The notes under the pieces were generated by a model that was not told the DNA's origin, made no database searches, and saw only the letters and a program-made list of their open reading frames with translations. Shown here piece by piece: positions 1-6,493 of a DNA stretch of 6,493 bases. The position numbers and the translations under genes were made by a program. The stretch comes from Bacteriovoracaceae bacterium UBA4573 (lineage in GTDB: Bacteria; Bdellovibrionota; UBA1018; UBA923), in assembly GCA_002387735.1 (NCBI GenBank), contig DGKJ01000021.1, positions 12,964 through 19,456 of the forward strand. The letters run 5' to 3'. Positions within the stretch are counted from its first letter, which is position 1. Every line of letters begins with the position of its first letter.

Positions 1-1971
1 CAATTGCCACTGGGCCACGCGTACTGCCTCGAAATTCACCTGCGATACGTAAGGAAAACGTCGTTCAACCGCAAGCGCTCGCGTGTCGTTCTGCATCCAT
101 GGGACCGCGCGCAACATGTTAACGGCTGTATTGTACAAATGAGAAAAGGTACTGAGTGCAAGTAATTCAAGATCAACCGCATCGCGTGGGTGGTGCGGTG
201 CTTTCGCGGCGATGAATCGCTCTAAAATATCGTTCGCGACGCCTGCCAACAGCCTCTTTTGTTCACGAACTGCATCTACAATGGGCTGAGCGCCCGAAGT
301 GAACAAGTCCACGTCGTAGTGGGAAAGTAAATGGGAATCGGTTCCAAAAAGCGGCACCGTCTTTTGGTCAATTACAGGTTCCTTTTCCTTAGAAGGAGCG
401 TAACCCCACTGGAGTGCCAGGCGGTCATGTTCACCCGCTGGAAGATTACGTACAATGCGTGTGCCCGAAATCACGGAGTCTTTTAAATTCAAGTAATCCA
501 TCACAGAACTTGTTACCACCAGCGACTCAGCAGGTAGCTCGCCCTTCGTTAAATAATTCATAAACGATTGGTCTCTCTCCTCGAGCGAAACGTTGAGGGC
601 GGTTTTGCCGAGAAAATTGTGTCGCAACCCGAGCGTGTGACCGACTTCATGCGCCACCACGTCGCGGACATAGTCTTGGGACAATCGTAGTAAAGCCGCG
701 TCGTCAGTTTCGTGTTCTGCGATCTCCTCGAGTGCATTGATCAGCTGGTGATTGACCTTCATGTGGCAAAGGTGTTTGTGTTTGCCGTGGCCATTGTCCG
801 CAAGCCTGCGATTTTTCAATTGTGATAGAGTTGATTGATTTTCAAAAACAGATGAATCCCCGCTCTTGTCCGAAGTTTGCTCTAGTAAGCCGCGAACATC
901 CCGCAAAATTTTTCGCAGTTGCTGACGGCTAGAAAAAGCAAAAACGCTCGTTAGGTAGACTTGGGTATTAAGAATTTCACCCGTGCGAGGGTCCGAGAGA
1001 GCGTCAGCGTATGCCATTCCTGCGCGATCCCAATCGATCCATTGAACCATGTTCATTTTGGCATCGGGAGCGGTCATTCCCATTGGAGCCAATTCCGCCT
1101 GAAGAACGTCTTTTCCAAATGCTTTGTTCCAATACAAAATACCTTCTCGAACAGCCTCGACATATTCCGGCGGTGTATTGGCGCTAATAAAATACTTAAT
1201 TTTGTTTTCGGAATTTTCCGGAAGCGAAAATCGCGTAATAAACACGTTATTACGACCCGTGCCAGGTTCTAATTGCGGCGGCGTTTCGAAAAAGCCGAAA
1301 TTTCTAAAACCGAGATTTTCTTTTGAGTAGAAATTAGAGTTTGGTTGATAAGGCGAAAGGTAGTAGCGCGCTTCAAAGCTAGGAAAATAGGTGTCGCCGA
1401 TATTCAGTTGAACAATCTGGTGAGTTTGAATGGTGTCTTCACGTGTGAAGGAGTCCTTAATGAAGCTGTGTTCGACTAATGCGGCTTGTGATCTGGTGCC
1501 CGGATCATAATGTCGGCCAATCCAATCACTGACATGCCAGCCGCCTGCCAGAAAAACTTTCGCCATGCCCTGGTTGAAGTCGACGATAACGCGATTCTCA
1601 TTTTCAGTTAGAATTGGAAGTGAGGCGAGAATCATCGACGCAGGTAGCGACTGAGAAGCAAGATGACCTTGGGTGGATTCCATCATTAGTACGCGGTTGC
1701 CGTCGCGTCGAAAATAAACGATGCGACTGAGCAATCCTTGGCTCGACGCCAAATCAAATTGCGGAATAAAAGACGATCTAAATAGAAATTCAGTTCCGAG
1801 AGTGAGCGATTCTGAAGATATCGACAATGTCGATTGATTCAATTCTCCAATCCAAAGCTGATTAGGGGGTTGGGTGGAGTCCGCGCTGGCAAAAGACTCA
1901 AGTGAACTCAAAGAAATTGAAAGAAAAAATAAAACCGACACCACCGCTAAGCGGCCAAAGATTTTTTGCAT
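1..1971 (-). CDS. Secreted zinc-dependent metalloprotease, metzincin type (DUF5117/DUF4953-like), 3' end outside window
   Basis: This is the 5' part of a large open frame read leftward from ATG at 1969-1971; 657 codons are present without a stop. Seen: a Sec signal peptide (basic MQKIFGR start, hydrophobic residues 8-24, likely cleavage after A28-S-A30, no lipobox). The extended zinc motif HEVGHTLGLRH spans residues 441-451, with ligands H441, H445 and H451 and catalytic E442. A Met-turn SVMDY (M491) follows. WNKAF (281-285), SDPRTGEI (326-333) and DRLALQWGY (516-524) match, from memory, conserved blocks of the DUF5117/DUF4953 zinc metalloproteases. Family members are usually about 800-900 residues, so perhaps 150-250 are missing here. 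Inferred role: protein degradation in the periplasm or outside the cell; the substrate is unknown. A cluster of His and Cys at residues 395-403 is unusual. The start is supported by a G-rich Shine-Dalgarno sequence six bases upstream and by the signal peptide. The gene is divergent from the second protease gene. The metzincin call is very secure, the exact family fairly secure. Confidence 0.93.
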   Translation of the reverse strand, partial: MQKIFGRLAVVSVLFFLSISLSSLESFASADSTQPPNQLWIGELNQSTLSISSESLTLGTEFLFRSSFIPQFDLASSQGLLSRIVYFRRDGNRVLMMESTQGHLASQSLPASMILASLPILTENENRVIVDFNQGMAKVFLAGGWHVSDWIGRHYDPGTRSQAALVEHSFIKDSFTREDTIQTHQIVQLNIGDTYFPSFEARYYLSPYQPNSNFYSKENLGFRNFGFFETPPQLEPGTGRNNVFITRFSLPENSENKIKYFISANTPPEYVEAVREGILYWNKAFGKDVLQAELAPMGMTAPDAKMNMVQWIDWDRAGMAYADALSDPRTGEILNTQVYLTSVFAFSSRQQLRKILRDVRGLLEQTSDKSGDSSVFENQSTLSQLKNRRLADNGHGKHKHLCHMKVNHQLINALEEIAEHETDDAALLRLSQDYVRDVVAHEVGHTLGLRHNFLGKTALNVSLEERDQSFMNYLTKGELPAESLVVTSSVMDYLNLKDSVISGTRIVRNLPAGEHDRLALQWGYAPSKEKEPVIDQKTVPLFGTDSHLLSHYDVDLFTSGAQPIVDAVREQKRLLAGVANDILERFIAAKAPHHPRDAVDLELLALSTFSHLYNTAVNMLRAVPWMQNDTRALAVERRFPYVSQVNFEAVRVAQWQL

Positions 1972-1977
1972 TAATTA

Positions 1978-1982
1978 CCCCC
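1978..1982 (-). promoter_or_regulatory. Ribosome binding site of the metzincin gene
   Basis: On the minus strand a GGGGGT run lies six bases before the ATG at 1971. It is an imperfect Shine-Dalgarno sequence at correct spacing. Together with the signal peptide that starts at this ATG, it fixes the start of the leftward gene. Confidence 0.5.
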
Positions 1983-2099
1983 AAAAAGTCGAACTAAGGT
2001 TCGTCGGTATCAATCAGAAATGCGAGCGTCAAGTTAGCCGAATGACGTGTTGCGTCTTCGAAGAAGTAGTTTTTCGAGTTTACGGTGAACGAAAATGGA

Positions 2100-2116
2100 G
2101 TAACCTAGAAGGTTAC
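2100..2116 (+). promoter_or_regulatory. Short hairpin directly before the M30-like gene's ribosome binding site
   Basis: GTAACC (2100-2105) and GGTTAC (2111-2116) are perfect inverted repeats around a 5-base TAGAA loop. The right arm ends exactly where the Shine-Dalgarno sequence GAGGAG (2117-2122) begins. No U-tract follows, so it is not an intrinsic terminator. If transcribed it could shield or present the ribosome binding site; as DNA it could be an operator. Function is inferred only. Confidence 0.4.
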
Positions 2117-2122
2117 GAGGAG
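2117..2122 (+). promoter_or_regulatory. Ribosome binding site that decides the start of the M30-like protease
   Basis: GAGGAG lies six bases before ATG 2129-2131. The same frame is open much further upstream (from a GTG at 1874), but that extension runs through the intergenic region and into the opposing gene. This strong site, plus the signal peptide immediately after ATG 2129, shows where translation really begins. Confidence 0.85.
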
Positions 2123-2128
2123 ATTTTT

Positions 2129-3646
2129 ATGAAATTAAAGCGACCATGGATGGTGCTTTTCGTATTTGCTTCTTTGTGGAGTGGTGGAATTCGTAGTCAA
2201 GTTGACGCGGCTACAATAGAGAGCGTTACTTTGCTTGCGCCCGAGCAGTTTAAAAATGGGCGAGCGACATTCAGCGACTCGAATCTGCTGGAAAGCGAAC
2301 GAGTTGTTCTAATTGGCGTGCATGCCAAACAAAACTCGAGTTCTGGTTATTCTTATGAAATACGCGCCGAAGGTTTTTCCGGAGAGCGCGCAAACTTGCG
2401 CGAAAACGACGAAGTAGATGAACCCGATAGCCCCGACGAGGAGGGGGAAATAATTCTTCCGGAGGTGAAGCGTCATTCGGACTTTTGGTCTGACGCTTGG
2501 TCTGCCATGACCGAAGAAAAAAATCTTAACCCCGGAGTCGGCGACCCTTCATTTCAGTACGGACGCACTGAATGTAAGCCTCCGTACAATGAGGGGCAGG
2601 AGTGTGAGTTTTCGATTCTTGATTACGAAGATAATTTCAAGAAAGAAACCGCCAGTGTTCGATTAGTCACTGATTCCTTCGTGGTGTTCGTGGAAAACCG
2701 AAGTCGCGTATCAATTTCCAATAAGGAGCTACGCAAACTGATAGCCGGTTTTGAAAAGCGACGTTTCGCAGAGACTGAAAAGGTATTTGGGAAATCGACC
2801 GACCTTGACGACAACGGTAAAATTTTTATTTTGTTTTCGGGTCATCTCTATAATTCGAGCGCGCGAGAAGGGGTTATGGGCTACGTCGCTCCGTGGGATT
2901 TTATTAAATACCGAGGTTATCCTCACGTAGGAGGTGAAATTTTTTATTTAGGAACTCCGGACGTGTACGTAGACGCCGGGTTTTCACGCAAGAATCTTTT
3001 TAAATATCAGTACCCCTCTACTTTAGTGCACGAATTGAAACACATGATTGCCATGGGGCGCCGGACGTCTACAAAAAAGCCATTTGAGGAACTCTGGCTG
3101 GAAGAACCTTCGGCGGTGGCTGCCGAGGAACTGGTAAATCTGGGAACGCGACTTCGGGGGCCGCAAAGTAGTTCTAGGTCCCAGTTAAAGAAGCCCCAGG
3201 ATTTTGCAATCCGTTATTCAAGGCGTCCCGAAAATGCCGATGAAAATTACGGTATGTACGGAATGAACTTTTTATTTCTGTGGCGACAAGCTGAGCGAGT
3301 TGGGCATGCGAATTTCTGGAGCCGCTTTGTTGATAGCGGAAAGCGCGGGTTAGAAAACTTCGAACTCGCCAGTGAAAGGAGCATTGACAGTGCCATGCTC
3401 GATTTCGCCAAAGCTTTGTTTTTTGATCACACTGGTCTAGCGCCAGAAGAAGACTTCAAAACCATCAATCTTAGAGATGGAACCTGGCAAAAGCTTGGCA
3501 CAGCATCTCTAAAAAACGGTCTGAATAAGGGCCGCGTTCGATCGTTTACCTACTATGAAGCAAAGGGACAAAATCGTCCGGTAGATATTGATATTACCAC
3601 TGAATTTAATTTGCCCTATTTCATGGTGATCAAGTACAAGCCTTGA
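2129..3646 (+). CDS. Secreted zinc metallopeptidase, M30 (hyicolysin)-like
   Basis: This encodes a 505-residue protein. Seen: a Sec signal peptide (MKLKRP start, hydrophobic residues 7-17, plausible cleavage near V25-D-A27), then an acidic stretch at 92-107, the only two cysteines (C149, C159; possible disulfide), DLDDNGKIFILFSG from 225, and the zinc motif HELKH at 301-305 (ligands H301 and H305, catalytic E302). WLEE follows at 323-326, giving the expected third ligand, probably E326, 21 residues after the motif. From memory, the D-x-D-x-N/G-K-I-x-I-L-L block before HExxH, with W-L-x-E after it, is typical of M30-like peptidases of the gluzincin type. Inferred role: degradation of proteins in the periplasm or outside the cell; the substrate is unknown. 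The start is chosen by the GAGGAG site and signal peptide. The stop lies one base before tgt, so the genes are very likely co-transcribed. Metallopeptidase is a strong call, the family less so. Confidence 0.8.
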   Translation: MKLKRPWMVLFVFASLWSGGIRSQVDAATIESVTLLAPEQFKNGRATFSDSNLLESERVVLIGVHAKQNSSSGYSYEIRAEGFSGERANLRENDEVDEPDSPDEEGEIILPEVKRHSDFWSDAWSAMTEEKNLNPGVGDPSFQYGRTECKPPYNEGQECEFSILDYEDNFKKETASVRLVTDSFVVFVENRSRVSISNKELRKLIAGFEKRRFAETEKVFGKSTDLDDNGKIFILFSGHLYNSSAREGVMGYVAPWDFIKYRGYPHVGGEIFYLGTPDVYVDAGFSRKNLFKYQYPSTLVHELKHMIAMGRRTSTKKPFEELWLEEPSAVAAEELVNLGTRLRGPQSSSRSQLKKPQDFAIRYSRRPENADENYGMYGMNFLFLWRQAERVGHANFWSRFVDSGKRGLENFELASERSIDSAMLDFAKALFFDHTGLAPEEDFKTINLRDGTWQKLGTASLKNGLNKGRVRSFTYYEAKGQNRPVDIDITTEFNLPYFMVIKYKP

Positions 3647-3647
3647 C

Positions 3648-4760
3648 ATGCTTTTAAAGGCTGCCGAACTCAAGGAATCTTTCGAACCGCCGTTTTACCC
3701 GCGTTGCTTTACTCTCGAGACGAGTCATGGGCCGGTTCACGGCCCACAGTTCATGCCGGTGGGAACTCAAGGTACGGTTAAGGCCCTGACCCCGCGGGAT
3801 CTCAAGGCTTCGCACGCCGAAATGATTCTTGGAAACACTTATCATTTATACTTGCGCCCAGGACACGAACGCATCGAACGTTTAGGGGGGCTTCACGAGT
3901 TTATGCGGTGGGACGGCCCGATTCTAACCGATAGTGGTGGGTTTCAGGTATTTAGTCTGTCCGCACTCAATAAAGTGACCGACAACGGTGTAGAATTTCA
4001 AAGCCATCTCGACGGGTCCCGCCACTTTTTTACACCGGAACATTCCATGGCAATTCAACGCGCCCTTGGGAGTGATGTAGTGATGGCTTTCGATGAATGT
4101 CCCCCTTTTACCGAAGACAAAGCGACCGTCGCAAAAAGTATGGAACGCACATTGGCATGGGCGCGTCGATGTCGCGACTTTAAGCTCAAACCCCACCAAA
4201 AACTGTTTGGAATCGTTCAGGGTGGGATGTTTACCGACTTGCGTGAAGAGTGTTTAGAGAAATTGGTAGCAATCGGGTTTGATGGTTACGCGTTGGGTGG
4301 CCTTTCAATCGGAGAGCCTGTTCAGGTCATGCATGAGATGGTTAAAATTATGGGACCCAAAATGCCGCAAGACAAAGCTAGGTATTTAATGGGGGTTGGG
4401 CGGCCAGAGGACCTTATTGTGGGAGTCGCATACGGTATTGATATGTTTGACTGCGTTATGCCTACCCGCAATGCCCGCAACGGCCAATTATTCACCAGTG
4501 AAGGAAAGGTGAACATCAAAAATGCGAAATACGTAGAAGACACTGGGCCCCTCGATCCCCAATGTGACTGCTATACCTGTACAACCTTCACAAGGGCCTA
4601 CTTACGGCATCTTTTTGTGTGTGGCGAACACTTGAGTGGAATTCTCAATTCCATCCACAACGTGCACTTCTATCTGTCGCTTATGCGACGCTTACGTGAC
4701 GCAATCGCCCAGAATCGGTTTGACGAAATAGCCCTTCCACTCTATACCCGATCATTATGA
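3648..4760 (+). CDS. tgt: Queuine/preQ1 tRNA-guanine transglycosylase
   Basis: This encodes a 370-residue cytoplasmic enzyme of normal family length. In bacteria Tgt exchanges guanine-34 in tRNAs with GUN anticodons (Asp, Asn, His, Tyr) for preQ1, the committed tRNA step of queuosine synthesis. Seen: FMPVGTQGTVKALTP near the N-terminus, LTDSGGFQVFSL with the catalytic Asp at D95, GGLSIGEP, and YGIDMFDCVMPTRNARNG, which holds the nucleophilic Asp (D265 or D268 by motif). The zinc site is C306, C308 and C311 in CDCYTC, with H337 in IHNVH. All key residues are present, so the gene appears intact. It starts one base after the protease stop and has no good Shine-Dalgarno sequence (a GGTGA is about 18 bases away, too far), so translation probably depends on coupling to the upstream gene. 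Its stop overlaps the yajC start. A GC-rich 7-bp hairpin (3728-3746) lies early in the coding sequence, where HGPVHGP is encoded. Confidence 0.97.
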   Translation: MLLKAAELKESFEPPFYPRCFTLETSHGPVHGPQFMPVGTQGTVKALTPRDLKASHAEMILGNTYHLYLRPGHERIERLGGLHEFMRWDGPILTDSGGFQVFSLSALNKVTDNGVEFQSHLDGSRHFFTPEHSMAIQRALGSDVVMAFDECPPFTEDKATVAKSMERTLAWARRCRDFKLKPHQKLFGIVQGGMFTDLREECLEKLVAIGFDGYALGGLSIGEPVQVMHEMVKIMGPKMPQDKARYLMGVGRPEDLIVGVAYGIDMFDCVMPTRNARNGQLFTSEGKVNIKNAKYVEDTGPLDPQCDCYTCTTFTRAYLRHLFVCGEHLSGILNSIHNVHFYLSLMRRLRDAIAQNRFDEIALPLYTRSL

Positions 4761-5140
4761 CAACATTATTTTCATTGGCCTATGCAGACAGTGTGCCTCC
4801 TGTTCCAGGTGGCGCGAATACAACTACCGCATCCACTCAGGTGGCCTCGGGGGCCCCAGGTGCTCCCGGTGCACCAAGTCCACTAGCGTCGATACTGCCA
4901 CTCGTATTGATGATCGGTGTGGTTTATTTTTTGATGATTCGTCCTCAGCAAAAGAAGATGAAAGAGCATCAGTCGTTGCTTGAAAAAATTCAACACGGCG
5001 ACGAGGTGGTTACAACCGGTGGAGTTTTCGGCAAAGTTACCGGTGTTGCTGATAAAGTTTTGACGCTCGAAATTTCCGATGGCGTTCGGATTAAGCTTTT
5101 GAAAAATCAAGTCGCTTCGGTCAACCCAAAACTCAGCTAG
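4757..5140 (+). CDS. yajC: Sec translocase accessory subunit YajC
   Basis: This encodes a 127-residue single-span inner membrane protein. YajC associates with SecD-SecF and the SecYEG channel; its precise role is still unclear. Seen: a short hydrophobic N-terminus, a Thr/Ala/Pro/Gly-rich linker (about 13-42, with GAPGAPGAP), one membrane helix at about 43-61, and the diagnostic RPQQKKMKEH at 62-71. The cytoplasmic domain begins with GDEVVTTGGVFGKV (81-94) and continues with a KOW-like strand pattern. The protein is somewhat longer than the roughly 110 residues of E. coli YajC because of the low-complexity linker. The ATG overlaps the tgt stop as ATGA and has no clear Shine-Dalgarno sequence, so translational coupling is expected. 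Its position between tgt and secD is the classical order. Confidence 0.96.
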   Translation: MTTLFSLAYADSVPPVPGGANTTTASTQVASGAPGAPGAPSPLASILPLVLMIGVVYFLMIRPQQKKMKEHQSLLEKIQHGDEVVTTGGVFGKVTGVADKVLTLEISDGVRIKLLKNQVASVNPKLS

Positions 5141-5157
5141 TAGACAAATCACCGAAT

Positions 5158-5163
5158 AGGGAG
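5158..5163 (+). promoter_or_regulatory. Ribosome binding site of secD
   Basis: AGGGAG lies seven bases before ATG 5171-5173 in the 30-base gap after yajC. It is the only clear Shine-Dalgarno sequence among the three housekeeping genes here. No terminator hairpin is seen in the gap, so secD should be read from the same transcript. Confidence 0.8.
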
Positions 5164-5170
5164 ATTCAGT

Positions 5171-6493
5171 ATGACGCGCAATTGGTGGATGAAGCTCGCG
5201 CTTCTTGTTGTTGTGGCCGTGGGGTCGGCTATTTATGTTGCCCCAACAGCCCTCAACGTGAACCCCGAGACCACGAAGTTGTTCTATAAAAAGAAGGTTA
5301 ATCTTGGTCTCGACCTCCAGGGCGGCGTTTACATGGTCCTTGGTGTTGATTTCAAAAAAATCTATTCGGATGTTGTTAGCCGATTGGCTGAAAACGTACA
5401 GGACGATTTGAAAGAAAAGAACATTGCGTGTTCGTTGCCGCAAAACCTTGAAACGAAGGCTAGCGACGACCCCACTTTTAAGGTGACCTGTACAAGCGCT
5501 GACGCGAAAAAAGCTTTTTATGCGTTAGTCAAAGAAAGTCACGATACGCTGAGATTCACCTACGACGAAGGTTTGATTTACGAGTTAGGGATTTCTAAAC
5601 TTTACCGCGATAACGTACGCGAAAAAACAATCAGTCAAAGTATTGAAGTTATTCGAAATCGGATCGACGAATTCGGCGTCGCTGAGCCGGTCATTGCGAG
5701 CCAAGGCACCGATCGTCTAACGGTTGAGTTGCCGGGAATTAAAGACGTTGAACGTGCCAAGGAACTAATTGGTCGCACAGCAAAACTAGAGTTCAAAATT
5801 GTGAACGATGGGATGTCGCCCGACGAGGTGGCAGCAATGGTCTCGGAGCTCGAGGCTAAAAACGGAGCATCCTATAAAGAGGGCGCCAAGTTTTCAGATT
5901 ACGTAAAGCAAATCAACGAACTGGCTAAAGGCAAGTTGCCAACTAATTCCGAGATTGCATTCGAGAGAGAAGAGGGGCTGACCGCCGGAATGGGTGGCAG
6001 AGTTCCTTATGTTTTACATTCTAAAGTAGAAGTGACAGGCGATGATCTCAAAGATGCCTTCATTCAAGTAGACTCTCAAACAAATTCGCCAGAGGTTGCA
6101 CTTCGGTTTAACGCCAAAGGTGCTCAGAGTTTCGAGCAAGTTACTGGAGAGAACATTGGCAAACGCCTAGCGATCGTGCTTGACGGCATTGTTCATTCCG
6201 CGCCCGTGATTCAAGGGCGAATTGGTGGTGGCGAGGCCCGTGTGACATTGGGGCAAGGCGATTACAACCAGAAACTCAATGAAGCGAAAGACCTATCAAT
6301 CGTTCTACGGGCTGGCGCATTGCCGGCGCAACTAGAGTTTCTTGAACAACGCGTAGTGGGACCGAGCCTCGGAGCGGACTCCATTAAGAAGGGCGCTTAC
6401 GCCGGGGTGATGGGGTGTTTGGCGATCTTTATTTTCATGCTTCTTTATTATCGCATGAGCGGATTGATTGCGGATTTTTCACTTGTACTTAAC
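5171..6493 (+). CDS. secD: Protein translocase subunit SecD, 3' end outside window
   Basis: 441 codons are present and the frame is open at the window edge. SecD with SecF forms an RND-type inner membrane complex that uses the proton gradient to pull or release proteins on the periplasmic side of SecYEG. Seen: first membrane helix at about 8-25, GLDLQGG at 46-52 just after it, and a periplasmic P1 region containing IRNRIDEFGVAEP (161-173) and DRLTVELPGIKD. The second P1 repeat has LRFNAKG from 311 and LDG at 337-339. RVVGPSLG (to 401) precedes membrane helix two (about 408-427), and helix three starts near 431. Full SecD proteins have six helices and usually 500-620 residues, so the last four or so helices lie beyond the window, and secF probably follows. 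A Cys pair at 87 and 107 sits in the periplasmic domain. The start is supported by AGGGAG seven bases upstream. Confidence 0.97.
   Translation, partial: MTRNWWMKLALLVVVAVGSAIYVAPTALNVNPETTKLFYKKKVNLGLDLQGGVYMVLGVDFKKIYSDVVSRLAENVQDDLKEKNIACSLPQNLETKASDDPTFKVTCTSADAKKAFYALVKESHDTLRFTYDEGLIYELGISKLYRDNVREKTISQSIEVIRNRIDEFGVAEPVIASQGTDRLTVELPGIKDVERAKELIGRTAKLEFKIVNDGMSPDEVAAMVSELEAKNGASYKEGAKFSDYVKQINELAKGKLPTNSEIAFEREEGLTAGMGGRVPYVLHSKVEVTGDDLKDAFIQVDSQTNSPEVALRFNAKGAQSFEQVTGENIGKRLAIVLDGIVHSAPVIQGRIGGGEARVTLGQGDYNQKLNEAKDLSIVLRAGALPAQLEFLEQRVVGPSLGADSIKKGAYAGVMGCLAIFIFMLLYYRMSGLIADFSLVLN

Larger units (their letters stand above)
1972..2128. promoter_or_regulatory. Divergent intergenic region between two secreted protease genes
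   Basis: These 157 bases separate the start codons of the two divergent protease genes, so they should hold both promoters. Visible structure: an inverted repeat CGAAC-TAAG-GTTCG at 1990-2003, a perfect 10-bp palindrome TCTTCGAAGA at 2055-2064, and a 6-bp stem hairpin at 2100-2116. For the leftward gene, TTGACG (minus strand, 2027-2032) resembles a -35 box, but the best -10 candidates (GATACC at 2006-2011 or TACCGA at 2004-2009) are poor. For the rightward gene, TTTACG (2079-2084) and TAACCT (2101-2106), spaced by 16 bases, are only a weak match. Neither promoter can be assigned with confidence from sequence alone. Confidence 0.5.

Noticed and set aside
961..1330. Plus-strand open frames of 103 and 68 codons.
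   Set aside because: They lie antisense within the metzincin coding region, which has continuous homology-like motifs on both sides, and their products show no recognisable features.
1874..2128. An 85-codon upstream extension of the M30-like protease frame, starting at a GTG.
   Set aside because: It overlaps the start of the divergent gene, would bury the signal peptide inside the protein, and lacks a good ribosome binding site, whereas ATG 2129 has GAGGAG at ideal spacing and a signal peptide right after it.
3588..3622. A TTGATA element near the end of the protease gene as a promoter for tgt.
   Set aside because: It resembles a -35 box, but no acceptable -10 sequence lies at 16-18 bases; TAATTT is only 13 bases away, and TATTTC is too far.
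3728..3746. The tgt hairpin as an intrinsic terminator.
   Set aside because: No T-rich tract follows, and it lies inside an intact coding sequence.
3924..4543. Minus-strand open frames inside tgt.
   Set aside because: Tgt is intact with all catalytic and zinc residues on the plus strand, so these are frame shadows.
5141..5170. A terminator or promoter between yajC and secD.
   Set aside because: The 30-base gap contains only the secD ribosome binding site; no hairpin with T-tract or promoter boxes is seen.
4883..5443. A 186-codon minus-strand open frame across yajC and the start of secD.
   Set aside because: It is antisense to two clearly recognised genes and its predicted product has no domain or sensible composition; it is a shadow frame.

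Overview
The window looks like chromosomal DNA of a Gram-negative bacterium of moderate G+C content (roughly 47-48% by eye). It carries the tgt-yajC-secD block of the Sec/queuosine region, next to two genes for exported zinc metallopeptidases. The protease types and gene order would fit a deltaproteobacterial or Bdellovibrionota-like organism, but that is inference and the sequence does not prove a taxon.

Layout: positions 1-1971 (minus strand) hold the 5' 657 codons of a large secreted metzincin-type metalloprotease. It has a Sec signal peptide, HEVGHTLGLRHN and a SVMDY Met-turn, and its 3' end lies outside the window. A 157-bp divergent intergenic region (1972-2128) follows, with several short inverted repeats and a Shine-Dalgarno sequence for each flanking gene. 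Positions 2129-3646 (plus) encode a second, unrelated secreted metallopeptidase, a gluzincin-like protein resembling peptidase family M30 (hyicolysin), with HELKH followed by WLEEP. One base after its stop begins tgt (3648-4760), the tRNA-guanine transglycosylase. tgt overlaps yajC (4757-5140) by the four bases ATGA. secD (5171 to beyond 6493) follows after 30 bp with a good ribosome binding site, and it is cut by the window end in its second or third membrane segment.

How they fit together: tgt, yajC and secD are a classical co-transcribed set. YajC and SecD (with SecF, presumably just downstream) are accessory parts of the Sec translocase that use the proton gradient to drive late steps of export. 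Tgt performs the base exchange that installs queuine or its precursor at the tRNA wobble position. The unusual element is the M30-like exported peptidase, which is tightly packed at the head of this housekeeping operon, where queA often stands in other proteobacteria. It faces a second exported zinc protease across a shared promoter region. Both proteases carry Sec-type signal peptides, so their export would depend on the machinery encoded downstream. I saw no RNA genes, mobile elements, CRISPR arrays or convincing terminators. No clearly new multi-gene system is evident; the most distinctive point is the protease pair coupled to the tgt-yajC-secD operon.
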